64,000 nt of DNA from Candidatus Poribacteria bacterium (GTDB taxonomy: Bacteria; Poribacteria; WGA-4E; WGA-3G). A program made the position numbers and the translations under genes. Shown here one piece after another: positions 26,167-34,232 of the stretch; the stretch's first letter is position 1; the number at the start of each line of letters is the position of its first letter. Location of the stretch: the NCBI GenBank assembly GCA_022825825.1, contig JAJDWA010000011.1:35361-99360 (forward strand), given 5' to 3'. The notes under the pieces were generated by a model that was not told the DNA's origin, did no database searches, and saw only the letters and a list, made by a program, of their open reading frames with translations.

Positions 26167-26919
26167 ATGCTATTAACACCGCCTTACGAAAAATTTGCCT
26201 ATGCTTACGACCGGATGATGAGAAACGTCAACTATCTACGATGGAGCGATTATATTGAATCGCTTTTTAAAATGTACGGTCGTGAACCACGTAATATCCT
26301 TGATTTGGCGTGCGGCACTGGAGCATTGACCGTACTTTTTGCATCAAAGGGATATCTCATGACCGGGATAGATAGGGCTAAGGGAATGCTGAACATTGCT
26401 CGCGAAAAAGCCAAAGAACAAAATTTGCAGATCACATTTCATCACGGAGATATGCTCAATTTCCGGTTAGATCAGCAGTTTGACGCGATCCTTTGCACTT
26501 ATGACAGCATAAATTATGCAGACAACGAAAATGAATTGCGTGGTGTGTTTGAAACTGTGTCTAAACATCTCACCCAGGAAGGGTTGTTTATCTTTGACGT
26601 TACGACAGAACGGAATATTGTCCAACATTTCCACAACAAAACATTTTCTGAAAATCACGAAGATTATTCCTATATTTGGAAAAATAATTATCTACACCAT
26701 ACCAAAATGTGTCGAACCTTCCTGACTTTTTTTATACGGGAAGGCGAACTATTTAGACGCTACGAAGAAATTCACCATCAACGAATTTTTGAAGTGCAAA
26801 CGGTGAATGAATTGCTCAAAAAAGCGGGCTACAAAATGCTAAGTGCTTTCGATATGTATACCTTTAACAAGTGGACTCGCACTTCAGATCGGATTAATTT
26901 TACTGCACAATTAGCATGA
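26167..26919 (+). CDS. Class I SAM-dependent methyltransferase
   Basis: 250 residues. Motif I L-D-L-A-C-G-T-G-A-L is near residue 41, the acidic residue closing strand 2 is in T-G-I-D-R-A, and motif II/IV D-A-I-L-C-T-Y-D-S-I-N-Y follows. The C-terminal half matches the methyltransferase-25 type found near small metabolite and cofactor genes. The substrate cannot be predicted. It is translated with the small membrane protein upstream. Confidence 0.8.
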   Translation: MLLTPPYEKFAYAYDRMMRNVNYLRWSDYIESLFKMYGREPRNILDLACGTGALTVLFASKGYLMTGIDRAKGMLNIAREKAKEQNLQITFHHGDMLNFRLDQQFDAILCTYDSINYADNENELRGVFETVSKHLTQEGLFIFDVTTERNIVQHFHNKTFSENHEDYSYIWKNNYLHHTKMCRTFLTFFIREGELFRRYEEIHHQRIFEVQTVNELLKKAGYKMLSAFDMYTFNKWTRTSDRINFTAQLA

Positions 26920-26935
26920 GAACTATTAAAAAGCT

Positions 26936-27988
26936 TTACAATCCTTCTGCGATTAGGTCTCCGACTTCTTCAGTAGTATATCCCATTCTTCCAGCGCCGA
27001 GGTCTTTAATTTTTCCGCTTGCGAGCAGATCACTGATAGATTTTTCCACTTTTGCTGCAGCATCAGCATGTCCAAGATGATCTAACATCATACCTGCTGC
27101 ACCAACAGCAGCGATCGGGTTAATCTGATTTTTGCCGGTATACCGTGGCGCTGAACCGTGGATCGGCTCAAACATAGCGGTACTCTCTGGATTTAAATTC
27201 CCCGATGCTGCAACTCCCATACCGCCTTGAATCATTGCACCAAGGTCAGTGATAATGTCTCCGAACATATTACAGGTAACAATTACATCAAACCATTCAG
27301 GATTTTTGACCATCCACATCGTTGTAGCATCAACGATTGCATATTCTTTTTTTATATCTGGATAATCTTCCCCGACCTCGTCAAAAACGCGTCGCCACAA
27401 GTCGTGTGCGTATGTAAGGACGTTTGCTTTATCGCATGAGGTTAAGGTATTCGTCTTATTCCGTTTTCGGGTGAGTTCATACGCATAACGCACACATCGT
27501 TCTACCCCTTTATAGGTGTTAATCATCTCTTGAATTGCCACTTCATCGCGTGTACCGCGTTTCAAAAAGCCACCGATTCCAGAATATAAGCCTTCTGTAT
27601 TTTCACGAACGATAATGAAATCAATATCTTCAGGGCCTTTGTCCTTTAACGGTGTAGGCACACCAGGATAGAGTTTGACAGGACGCAAGTTAATATAGAG
27701 ATCAAGCTCAAACCGTACCTTAAGTAGAATTCCTTTCTCTAAAATTCCGGGTTTGACATCGGGATGACCGATGGCACCGAGATAAATGGCATCAAGCCCA
27801 CGTAGTTCTTCAAGCACTGAATCGGGTAGCACTTCGCCAGTTGCCAGATATCTATCTCCACCGACATCATATTCAACAGTTTCGTATTTAATACCTTCTT
27901 GTGCAGCTGCCGCCCCGAAGACCTTCATCGCTTCGCGTGTTACTTCGGGGCCAATTCCATCTCCAGGAATGAGACCGATTTTATACAT
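26936..27988 (-). CDS. leuB: 3-isopropylmalate dehydrogenase-like (isocitrate/isopropylmalate dehydrogenase family)
   Basis: About 350 residues; an ATG at 27991 or the adjacent one at 27988 can start it, with GGAGG upstream. Hallmarks are [24 protein letters not shown], the metal site in [12 protein letters not shown] and E-P-I-H-G-S-A-P. It uses NAD+ and Mg2+/Mn2+ for oxidative decarboxylation of a 2-hydroxy-3-carboxy acid. The short form and the L-x-I-N-L-R-P-x-K segment fit LeuB or tartrate/homoisocitrate dehydrogenases. No leuC/leuD is nearby, so the exact substrate is inferred. Confidence 0.75.
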   Translation of the reverse strand: MYKIGLIPGDGIGPEVTREAMKVFGAAAAQEGIKYETVEYDVGGDRYLATGEVLPDSVLEELRGLDAIYLGAIGHPDVKPGILEKGILLKVRFELDLYINLRPVKLYPGVPTPLKDKGPEDIDFIIVRENTEGLYSGIGGFLKRGTRDEVAIQEMINTYKGVERCVRYAYELTRKRNKTNTLTSCDKANVLTYAHDLWRRVFDEVGEDYPDIKKEYAIVDATTMWMVKNPEWFDVIVTCNMFGDIITDLGAMIQGGMGVAASGNLNPESTAMFEPIHGSAPRYTGKNQINPIAAVGAAGMMLDHLGHADAAAKVEKSISDLLASGKIKDLGAGRMGYTTEEVGDLIAEGL

Positions 27989-28030
27989 CAATTTCCTCCA
28001 AATGACTATGTCGTAGTTTTGACTCGCTAT

Positions 28031-28059
28031 ATTTTAACATATCTGAGGCGATATTGCAA
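28031..28059 (-). promoter_or_regulatory. Predicted promoter of the leuB-like gene
   Basis: Minus-strand TTGCAA (28059-28054) and TAAAAT (28036-28031), 17-base spacer, ~40 bases from the start codon. Confidence 0.5.
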
Positions 28060-28079
28060 ATTTACAGATTTAATAGCGC

Positions 28080-28202
28080 GGCAAAAAAACTTGACTCATT
28101 AAATCAAAAATACGGTATAATAAATAATACGATAAATTGGTAAACTCTGATGAATAGAACAGATGCAAAACGGATGGACTAATTTTAGGACCAAAACCGA
28201 TA
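28080..28202 (+). repeat. Direct duplication A, copy 1 (123 bp)
   Basis: Identical to 28429-28551 except for four bases; the last ~60 bases match perfectly. It contains TTGACT (28091), TATAAT (28116) and a 10-codon frame starting ATG at 28150. Confidence 0.9.
28150..28182 (+). other. Possible 10-codon leader peptide ORF, copy 1
   Basis: ATG to TAA reads MNRTDAKRMD and is preserved in both copies of duplication A. No clear Shine-Dalgarno precedes it, so translation is doubtful. Confidence 0.2.
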
Positions 28203-28255
28203 CGTGTTATCCCTGTCGATATTACGGTTGCAATCGTTTTTTTCATCATCTTGTT

Positions 28256-28393
28256 GTCAGAATCGCGGATTGTCGCGGAGAACGCAGAGGACGCGGAAAA
28301 AGAGATATTTGGACACAACGGCACATTTTGTGAGTATGATTTAGGTTGTGCAAGACCATTTTCCGTGTTCTCCGCGCTTTCCGCGATTCTGAC
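28256..28393. repeat. 138-bp interrupted palindrome (MITE-like) between duplication A copies
   Basis: Ends gtcagaatcgcgga and tccgcgattctgac are perfect inverted repeats. Complementarity continues imperfectly for ~35 bp through cgcggagaac. No transposase is encoded. Confidence 0.65.
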
Positions 28394-28428
28394 GAAAAAG
28401 GAGGACAAAAACTTTACACACCTATAGT

Positions 28429-28551
28429 GGCAAAAAAACTTGACTCATTAAATCAAAAGTACGGTATAATAAAAAACATGATAAATTGGTAAACTCTGAT
28501 GAATAGAACAGATGCAAAACGGATGGACTAATTTTAGGACCAAAACCGATA
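28429..28551 (+). repeat. Direct duplication A, copy 2 (123 bp)
   Basis: Second copy of 28080-28202, offset 349 bases. It runs into ataattaaaaaaatcggtcc, where ATCGG can pair with the CCGAT at its end and GGTCC with GGACC. This copy therefore ends in a terminator-like hairpin followed by TTTT. Confidence 0.9.
28499..28531 (+). other. Possible 10-codon leader peptide ORF, copy 2
   Basis: Identical to the frame at 28150, lying between the TTGACT/TATAAT promoter-like sequence (19-base spacer) and the terminator-like hairpin. It could be a small RNA unit rather than a gene. Confidence 0.2.
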
Positions 28552-28586
28552 TAATTAAAAAAATCGGTCCTTTTCTATTGATGCTC

Positions 28587-28607
28587 GGTGTGGTTAGGAA
28601 ACCGCAC
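28587..28607. repeat. R1 repeat, single arm
   Basis: ggtgtggttaggaaaccgca plus c: one arm of the dispersed family. Confidence 0.65.
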
Positions 28608-28654
28608 TTTATGTGTTAATTTAAGGAGATAATAACGTTTAAAACGCCTCACTC

Positions 28655-28795
28655 GGTAGGTGCGGTTTCCTAACCAATTCAGAATACCATGCGCGTATTC
28701 TGACATACCCATAAGCGTCAATATTAGCGTTACCCAGGCCGGTAGGTGCGGTTTCCTAACCAATTCAGAATACCAAACGCGTATTCTGACATACC
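28655..28795. repeat. Two direct R1 copies of 55 bp, 86-bp period
   Basis: 28655-28709 and 28741-28795 each run from ggtaggtgcggtttcctaac to gtattctgacatacc, and carry their own inner hairpin cagaatac/gtattctg. They differ at three bases. Confidence 0.8.
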
Positions 28796-28810
28796 CAATC
28801 CTAAGTTTTA

Positions 28811-28884
28811 GTAGGCGCGTTTTGGAAACGCGCCGTATTTTCAAGCTTAAATTGACACCGGCGCGTTTAGAAAACGCGCCTACC
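28811..28884. repeat. R1-type palindrome (gcgcg variant)
   Basis: gtaggcgcgttttggaaacg at 28811 pairs with the inverted gcgtttagaaaacgcgcc and tacc ending at 28884. Confidence 0.75.
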
Positions 28885-28939
28885 AGTGAGGCGGATGTCT
28901 TAAATTAACACCTATAGGGTAAAACGAAGTGAACCCAAC

Positions 28940-28964
28940 GGACGGGATTTATCAAACTTACGTT
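28940..28964 (+). repeat. R5 motif, copy at 28.9 kb
   Basis: ggacgggatttatcaaactt then acgtt; repeated with one change at 34094-34118 and more distantly at 21580. Confidence 0.6.
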
Positions 28965-29015
28965 GCAATAGAAAATTTTCAAATCAAATCTAACGAAACC
29001 TAAAGGAGGTTTACT

Positions 29016-29609
29016 ATGTTTTTCACGAAATATTATCGGTCAATCAGGTTTTTAACCAAGCACAATCTATACTGTGTCGCGTTGGTGCTGGGCATTACCT
29101 TTGTCTGTGGTGGCATCACTGGCTGCGGTAACGGAGACGGTCCTGTCACCCCTACCGAGACGGAAACGGGGCAGGTTACAGAAACGGTGCAGGTCGTCAC
29201 GCGCTACGACGGTGACGACATCTACTTCGAACTGGACGGTACCTTCTACGAAGGACGTGTCGTTGAAGGTACCTCCGCCGATGAAGTGCTGGTGAACGTG
29301 TCTGACGGCAGCGACATGATCATCAACGTCAACGACATCGGTGGCACGGTGATCGCCGACCATCCCGATCTCGGCATCGAAGTGGTGTTGCAGGGCAATC
29401 GGGACAAGGGCGAGAAGCTACTTCAAGGTGAAATTACCAGAGTCTATACCGACGGAGAGCGCAAGATAGAAATTTTTGCTATTGGCTTTTTGGATGGTGG
29501 AGGCAAAAAATTAGATGTGTCCCGTATCCGTTTCGTGCATGAAGACGCTGACTATTTAGACGGCGGTTATCTGACGCTCGAAGAGTTTGCAGATCGGTTC
29601 CTGAATTAG
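29016..29609 (+). CDS. Lipoprotein of unknown function with GC-rich N-terminal half
   Basis: 197 residues. The hydrophobic signal segment ends in the lipobox-like I-T-G-C (Cys37), so the product is probably lipid-anchored. The first ~130 codons are much richer in G and C (long runs such as gacggtgacgacatctac) than the last ~60 codons and the flanking genes, which suggests a mosaic origin. The mature part is acidic and beta-rich with repeated D-G-x-x and V-x-V-N-V segments. No family is recognised. AAAGGAGG lies seven bases before the ATG. It is flanked on both sides by repeat-filled DNA. Confidence 0.65.
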   Translation: MFFTKYYRSIRFLTKHNLYCVALVLGITFVCGGITGCGNGDGPVTPTETETGQVTETVQVVTRYDGDDIYFELDGTFYEGRVVEGTSADEVLVNVSDGSDMIINVNDIGGTVIADHPDLGIEVVLQGNRDKGEKLLQGEITRVYTDGERKIEIFAIGFLDGGGKKLDVSRIRFVHEDADYLDGGYLTLEEFADRFLN

Positions 29610-29689
29610 CTACCCACCCCAGCCGCCATTGCTTGGTGCGATTGTGCCCTCAGCTGTTGAGGAGCAGTCACCTCGCCTTTCCATCTGCC

Positions 29690-29714
29690 GCTGGTGGGGT
29701 TTCCTAACCTCGCC
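29690..29714. repeat. R1 repeat, single arm (degenerate)
   Basis: gctggtggggtttcctaacc then tcgcc, just after the lipoprotein gene. Confidence 0.55.
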
Positions 29715-29734
29715 AAATTACACTTTCAACCCTC

Positions 29735-29800
29735 GGTAGGTGCGGTTTCCTAACCGCACTGATATTCTCAGATCCGGTGCGGTTAGAAACCGCACCTACC
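29735..29800. repeat. R1 palindrome
   Basis: ggtaggtgcggtttcctaac (29735) and its inverse ending at 29800 with cctacc; a 66-bp interrupted palindrome. Confidence 0.8.
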
Positions 29801-29833
29801 AGGGTAGAGGTCCGCTAAATTGACGCATAAGGG

Positions 29834-29970
29834 TATGTCAGAATACGCCAAATCAACGGTATGAATCATGGCGAATCATGTAGAATACCACACGCGTATT
29901 CTACCACGCGCATTCGTCTTTAGGCATTCCCCGTCTGGTATTCTGAATTGGTTAGGAAACCGCACCTACC
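29834..29970. repeat. R1 copy split by the 87-bp R3 element
   Basis: ggtatgtcagaatacg (29834) and ggtattctgaattggttagg...cctacc (to 29970) are the two halves of the 55-bp unit at 28655/28741 in inverse orientation. R3 is lodged between them. Confidence 0.75.
29846..29932 (-). repeat. R3 87-bp element, copy 2 (inverted)
   Basis: Reverse complement of 21378-21464 with one mismatch. It also sits in the middle of an R1-family palindrome. Confidence 0.85.
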
Positions 29971-30040
29971 AGGGAGTGTTCACATATTGGACTACATAAT
30001 AAATACTAACGTTCGTGATGAAAATCGCAAGAAAAACCGA

Positions 30041-30056
30041 AAACTAAATAACCCTG
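30041..30056 (+). repeat. Solitary terminal repeat of the 220-bp R4 element
   Basis: aaactaaataaccctg is the same 16-mer that ends the R4 element at 32278-32293. The preceding gaaaaaccg also matches. It may be the scar of another copy. Confidence 0.55.
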
Positions 30057-30195
30057 CCCCTGGCCAAGTCTGTTGCAATTTCTTTCACTACATGCTATAC
30101 TTTAAAAAGTTAAGTGTTTTCCCACAAACTTGCAATATCATTTGCAAACTGTGCTGATTCATCTTGTAATCTCTAATTCCGGCAAGGAGACATTT

Positions 30196-31251
30196 ATGCC
30201 GATTGTATCTCATGTTGTTTTGAGAAAATTTATATACGATATTTATCAAAGTGCAGGCGGAACCGAAGAGGACGCGCGCATTGTCAGCAATCATATCGTT
30301 GATTCTAATTTAGCAGGTCATGATTCACACGGTGTCATCAACGCTCCGAACTATATCGGTGGGATGGCAGGCGGTCCAGCATCAGAAAAAATGGAGATTG
30401 TCAGAGAGAGTGGTGCTGCAACCGTTATAAACGTGAACGGGGCGCTCGGCATGGTGGCTGCACGTAAAGCAATGGAGATGGCAGTAGAAAAAGCAAAAAC
30501 CTGCACCATCGGTGCAGTTGGTTTACATCGGTGTGGGCATGCAGGACGAATGGGCGAATATCCACCGATTGCAGCGCGTTCAGGAATGATCGGTATTGTT
30601 TTGCTAAATGGTGGCGGTAGGTTTATGCATCCACACGGCGGCACCTCAAGAAGATTACCGCCTAATCCAATTGCTATATCCGTGCCTCGTGCAAACGGTG
30701 AACCGCTTTTATTAGATATGACGCTCAGTGTGGTCGCAGGTGGAAAACTTCTCGTCCAGGCTGCGCGTGGCGAACCGATACCGGAGGGATGGATGATAGA
30801 CGCCGACGGCAACGCTTTAACAGACCCAGATGTGTTTCGTGAACGACCGAATGATACCGCTGTCATGCCCCTTGGAGGGTTTCAGTTCGGGCACAAAGGG
30901 TTTGGACTTGGTGTGATGATTGATGCTATTGCCGGTGGACTTTCCTGGGCGGGTTGTAGTCGTGAACAACCTACACGCGGCGCAAGCGGCATTGTGATGT
31001 TTGCAATCAAAATTGAGGATTTTATAGACTTAGCCGACTATGAACAGGAGATTGAATATCTTGCGGAGTGGGTGAAGTCATCAGCAAGGCTACCGGGGAC
31101 TGACGAAATATATGTCCCAGGCGAATTTGAACAACGGAGCCGTGAAAAACGGCTAAAAGAAGGAATACCTATTGAAGAACCAACCTGGGATCGGCTTGTG
31201 GAAGCAGCTGACCGTTTTAATGTTCCTACGCCAACATCCCTTTTACCCTAA
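30196..31251 (+). CDS. Ldh_2 (malate/L-lactate dehydrogenase) family oxidoreductase
   Basis: 351 residues from the ATG at 30196, which has AAGGAG six bases upstream; the longer frame to 30130 is not supported. Family blocks are A-G-H-D-S-H-G-V (catalytic His), G-L-H-R-C-G-H-A-G-R-M-G, N-P-I-A-I-S-V-P and F-G-H-K-G-F-G-L-G-V-M-I-D. The family uses NAD(P)H to interconvert 2-hydroxy and 2-keto acids, and includes malate, ureidoglycolate and sulfolactate dehydrogenases. It is only distantly related to the dlgD gene at 6403. The substrate is not predictable. Confidence 0.82.
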   Translation: MPIVSHVVLRKFIYDIYQSAGGTEEDARIVSNHIVDSNLAGHDSHGVINAPNYIGGMAGGPASEKMEIVRESGAATVINVNGALGMVAARKAMEMAVEKAKTCTIGAVGLHRCGHAGRMGEYPPIAARSGMIGIVLLNGGGRFMHPHGGTSRRLPPNPIAISVPRANGEPLLLDMTLSVVAGGKLLVQAARGEPIPEGWMIDADGNALTDPDVFRERPNDTAVMPLGGFQFGHKGFGLGVMIDAIAGGLSWAGCSREQPTRGASGIVMFAIKIEDFIDLADYEQEIEYLAEWVKSSARLPGTDEIYVPGEFEQRSREKRLKEGIPIEEPTWDRLVEAADRFNVPTPTSLLP

Positions 31252-31318
31252 TTGATGGTAAATCTGTGGTTTACAAACATTGATATTTCTAAATTTGCAC
31301 ATTGAAAGGAGCAAACAA

Positions 31319-31960
31319 ATGAGAATCTTAGCTGTTTTGTCCGTTATGTTTATTAGTGTTTTAGGTTGTGCTATCCTAAACCAACCAATTATTGAAGTCG
31401 CTCCGTCACAACTCACCAGTGAAACAAACCCTGAACTTGTAGATGGTAATTTAGACACAATCAGCACATTTGCGGTGAAAGGCCACCTTGAAAAAAGCTT
31501 TAAGTCTTCCTATGGAGAGAATCGCACCTTTGGTAATATACAACGAAGATATATGACGCAGGTCGAAGGAAGCCACCGAACAGAAGCGGTAATTAAACTG
31601 GATGCACCGACATATATATCCTATGTTGAGATATATCCCGCGTCGCGTATTCCTAAGTTAGCGTTAATGACAACTCTGGAAGATCCGAAGTTTGCTTCTT
31701 CTTTCAATGTGGTTCATGATAAACTACATACAACCATAGAGGGGAAACAACCTGTCAGATTCCAAATCAATCAAGAAATTCTTTATTTGCGGTTGACAGC
31801 GGACAGTATAGAAGATAAACAAAATGCTGTCCGTGATAACAAAGGTAAAACTAACCGTCAGAAAAAAACAAAAGATCAAAAAATTGATATAGACGAACGT
31901 ATTGAGATTCCACTGAAAGGGGCTCAAATTCGAGAAGTCAAATTTTTCGAGCGGATGTAG
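31319..31960 (+). CDS. Small lipoprotein, unknown function
   Basis: 213 residues from the ATG at 31319 with AAAGGAG seven bases upstream. The lipobox is V-L-G-C (Cys17). The mature region starts like a discoidin/F5-F8-type domain (E-L-V-D-G-N-L-D-T, then I-K-L-D-A-P-T-Y-I-S-Y-V-E-I-Y-P), a fold that often binds carbohydrates; this is tentative. A basic linker near residue 170 follows. Its stop codon lies inside the first copy of duplication B (31951-32072), so its 3' end is also present, without the stop, at 32293. Confidence 0.6.
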   Translation: MRILAVLSVMFISVLGCAILNQPIIEVAPSQLTSETNPELVDGNLDTISTFAVKGHLEKSFKSSYGENRTFGNIQRRYMTQVEGSHRTEAVIKLDAPTYISYVEIYPASRIPKLALMTTLEDPKFASSFNVVHDKLHTTIEGKQPVRFQINQEILYLRLTADSIEDKQNAVRDNKGKTNRQKKTKDQKIDIDERIEIPLKGAQIREVKFFERM

Positions 31961-32072
31961 GAAACTACTTGAATTTTATTTCACAAATTTGTATACTATA
32001 AAAACTTACGTCAACGTGAACCAATCTCTTATATTTCTCACCAGAATCTGTCATATATAGCGCCCATAAACC
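31951..32072 (+). repeat. Direct duplication B, copy 1 (122 bp)
   Basis: Identical to 32293-32414 except for two bases. It includes the last four codons of the 31319 lipoprotein gene. Confidence 0.92.
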
Positions 32073-32292
32073 AGGGTTATTTAGTTTTAATAATTTCCGT
32101 TATTGAGGTTTATTCAAAGTTAATACCCCAGGCCGGTAGGTGCGGTTTCCTAACCGCACTGAATCCTACAGGACAAGTCGCTATAAGGATTTTTGATCCA
32201 AATTCGGTGCGGTTAGGAAACCGCACCTACCGGCCTGGGGTATAGAGCAGGTGTTAAAAATTTGTCCGAAAAACCGCAAACTAAATAACCCT
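32073..32292. mobile_element. R4: 220-bp non-coding element with exact terminal inverted repeats
   Basis: It begins agggttatttagttt (32073) and ends aaactaaataaccct (32292), perfect inverted repeats at the exact boundaries with duplication B. Inside is a 37-bp perfect palindrome pair (32123-32159 with 32207-32243) of the R1 family. No ORF. It looks like a MITE, except that its flanking duplication is 122 bp long. Confidence 0.7.
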
Positions 32293-32414
32293 GCGGATGC
32301 AGGAAACTACTTGAATTTTATTTCACAAATTTGTATACTATAAAAACTTACGTCAACGTGAACCAATCACTTATATTTCTCACCAGAATCTGTCATATAT
32401 AGCGCCCATAAACC
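32293..32414 (+). repeat. Direct duplication B, copy 2 (122 bp)
   Basis: Second copy of 31951-32072, followed directly by the phoH promoter. Confidence 0.92.
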
Positions 32415-32421
32415 TTTTTGC

Positions 32422-32450
32422 TTGACTTTTTCTACAAAACCGTGTTAAGT
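32422..32450 (+). promoter_or_regulatory. Predicted promoter of phoH-ybeY
   Basis: TTGACT at 32422-32427 and TTAAGT at 32445-32450, 17-base spacer. Confidence 0.55.
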
Positions 32451-32485
32451 TTAGCACATAACATTCTTGGAGGATCAAAACCCGA

Positions 32486-33496
32486 TTGCAAAAACAAGAA
32501 TTAAAGGGAGTTCCTATTCAGAACAACGCTGAAGTCCAAGCACTTTTTGGGCAAAGCGATGCTTTCTTAAAAATCATTGAAGATGATTTTGATGTGCGCG
32601 TTGTTTTGAAAAGCGATAGCATCGCTGTCCTTGGTGAAAACCTAAAAGAGGTCAACAGAGTTGTAACGGTGTTGGAATCGCTTCTGCACCGTATCCGAAA
32701 AGGTGAACGAATTCAGGCAACCGACGTCAACTACGTTATTCGCGCAACGGCAGCTGATGAAGCAAGCATTTTAGATCAAAGTTCGGCAGAATCCATACCT
32801 GTGTTCTCAAAACGTGGTGTGATTCGGCCGAAAACTGCTGGGCAAGAACGGTACGTTGAAGCGATAAAACACAACGATCTTGTATTCGGCATAGGGCCAG
32901 CGGGTACGGGAAAAACCTATCTTGCGATGGCGATGGCTGTCTCTGCGCTTAAAAATGGGCAGGTGAGTCGTATCATCTTAACCCGACCTGCCGTTGAAGC
33001 GGGTGAACATCTCGGATTTCTACCCGGTGATATAGCCGAAAAAGTGCACCCGTATCTACGGCCACTATACGATGCGTTGTACGATATGATCCCACCTGAT
33101 ACGCTTGACAATTATATTGAGCGGAACATTATTGAAGTTGCACCGATCGCTTTTATGCGGGGTAGAACACTCAATAACTCTTTTGTTGTTCTTGATGAAG
33201 CACAGAATGCAACGATTGAACAGATGAAAATGTTCCTTACACGTCTCGGTTTCGACTCAAAAGCCGTTGTTACAGGCGACATCACACAAACGGATTTGCC
33301 TACGCATAAAGTCTCTGGACTCGCCGATGCGCAAGAAGTGCTTGCTGGCATAAAAGGAATTCAATTCATATACTTCTCAAAGGTTGATGTTGTACGGCAT
33401 GAATTGGTACAACGTATCATTGAAGCTTATGAGCGATCAACACCACCCCCAGATGTCAAACAAGTATTAGCAGAATCCGAAAAATCTGAAGGTTAG
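32486..33496 (+). CDS. phoH: PhoH-like ATPase (YbeZ)
   Basis: 336 residues. An N-terminal KH-like segment (residues ~20-75) precedes the PhoH domain with Walker A GPAGTGKT, T-R-P-A-V-E-A-G-E-x-L-G-F-L-P-G-D, Walker B V-V-L-D-E-A-Q-N and T-G-D-I-T-Q-T-D-L-P. PhoH/YbeZ is a helicase-like NTPase that works with YbeY in ribosomal RNA processing. The start is a TTG with GGAGG twelve bases upstream, a rather wide spacing. ybeY follows after four bases. Confidence 0.9.
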   Translation: MQKQELKGVPIQNNAEVQALFGQSDAFLKIIEDDFDVRVVLKSDSIAVLGENLKEVNRVVTVLESLLHRIRKGERIQATDVNYVIRATAADEASILDQSSAESIPVFSKRGVIRPKTAGQERYVEAIKHNDLVFGIGPAGTGKTYLAMAMAVSALKNGQVSRIILTRPAVEAGEHLGFLPGDIAEKVHPYLRPLYDALYDMIPPDTLDNYIERNIIEVAPIAFMRGRTLNNSFVVLDEAQNATIEQMKMFLTRLGFDSKAVVTGDITQTDLPTHKVSGLADAQEVLAGIKGIQFIYFSKVDVVRHELVQRIIEAYERSTPPPDVKQVLAESEKSEG

Positions 33497-33500
33497 CAGT

Positions 33501-33935
33501 TTGATTGATGTTACGAACACCAGCAGCAATACCACGTTTGATGTCCAAATTGTTCACGAAGCCGTTTTAGCGACATTAAATGCACATAATTTGGTAAATT
33601 GTGAAGTAAGCGTTTTGTTAACAGATGATAGCCGCATGACAGAACTGAATCATCAATATCGTCGGATAAATGCACCAACCGATGTATTAGCGTTTGCCAT
33701 GCATGAAGGTGAAGATAACGTGATGGTGCCCCCCAACATGCTTGGGGATATTGTTATATCGTTAGAAACTGCAGAACAGCAAGCGACAACTGAAAAACAT
33801 TCGCTTGAAAAGGAAGTCGCATTTTTAACCGTGCACGGTGTGCTTCATCTACTTGGATATGACCATCAAACACAAGAGGAAGCCACTGTTATGTTTGAAA
33901 AACAAGAAACTATTTTAGAACACTTGAAGATGTAG
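33501..33935 (+). CDS. ybeY: Endoribonuclease YbeY (rRNA maturation factor)
   Basis: 144 residues. The zinc site is the H-G-x-L-H-L-x-G-x-D-H motif, here HGVLHLLGYDH. N-x-x-Y-R-x-I-N-A-P-T-D-V-L-A-F and L-G-D-I-V-I-S are also family blocks. It is a metal-dependent RNase in 16S rRNA 3'-end maturation and ribosome quality control. It starts with TTG and is coupled to phoH. The order phoH-ybeY-CNNM-recO matches that of many bacteria. Confidence 0.92.
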   Translation: MIDVTNTSSNTTFDVQIVHEAVLATLNAHNLVNCEVSVLLTDDSRMTELNHQYRRINAPTDVLAFAMHEGEDNVMVPPNMLGDIVISLETAEQQATTEKHSLEKEVAFLTVHGVLHLLGYDHQTQEEATVMFEKQETILEHLKM

Positions 33936-33984
33936 GTTGGGTAGAGCGCAGCGAAATCTTTATGCGTCAACTTAGCGGTCCACA

Positions 33985-34070
33985 CCCCTGGTAGGCGCGT
34001 TTTCCAAACCCGCCGGTAGCTAAAATTCAGCACAGGGACAGGCGCGTTTAGAAAAACCGCATACCAGGGG
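33985..34070. repeat. R1-type palindrome (degenerate)
   Basis: cccctggtaggcgcgttttc pairs with the inverted arm ending ccagggg. The sequence just before it (tatgcgtcaacttagcgg) recurs inverted at 29811-29829, so the family has longer conserved flanks. Confidence 0.65.
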
Positions 34071-34093
34071 GTACTAAATCGGGATGAGAAAGC

Positions 34094-34118
34094 GGACGGG
34101 ATTTATCAAACTCACGTT
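34094..34118 (+). repeat. R5 motif, copy at 34.1 kb
   Basis: ggacgggatttatcaaactc then acgtt, one base different from the 28940 copy. The rest of the ybeY-CNNM gap shows nothing else. Confidence 0.6.
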
Positions 34119-34232
34119 AAATAAGACTGACAAAAAGCGAATCCATAAGCCAATTTCTGTTGAAGTACTAAGGTTTAGTAATTGATGCGTAGAAATTCTT
34201 GTTAGAGATATAACGGAGGTGTTATTTTACGC

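Noticed and set aside
28070..28408. 112-codon minus-strand frame over duplication A and its insert
   Set aside because: It translates repeat copies and the palindrome; no ribosome-binding site and no protein-like composition.
28150..28427. Long start-less plus-strand frame through the 138-bp palindrome
   Set aside because: Looks superficially coding, but it has no start codon and most of it is inverted-repeat sequence.
28655..28795. CRISPR array from regularly spaced repeats
   Set aside because: Only two units, each palindromic, with no unique spacers and no cas genes.
30351..30866. 171-codon minus-strand frame
   Set aside because: Antisense of the well-supported Ldh_2 gene.
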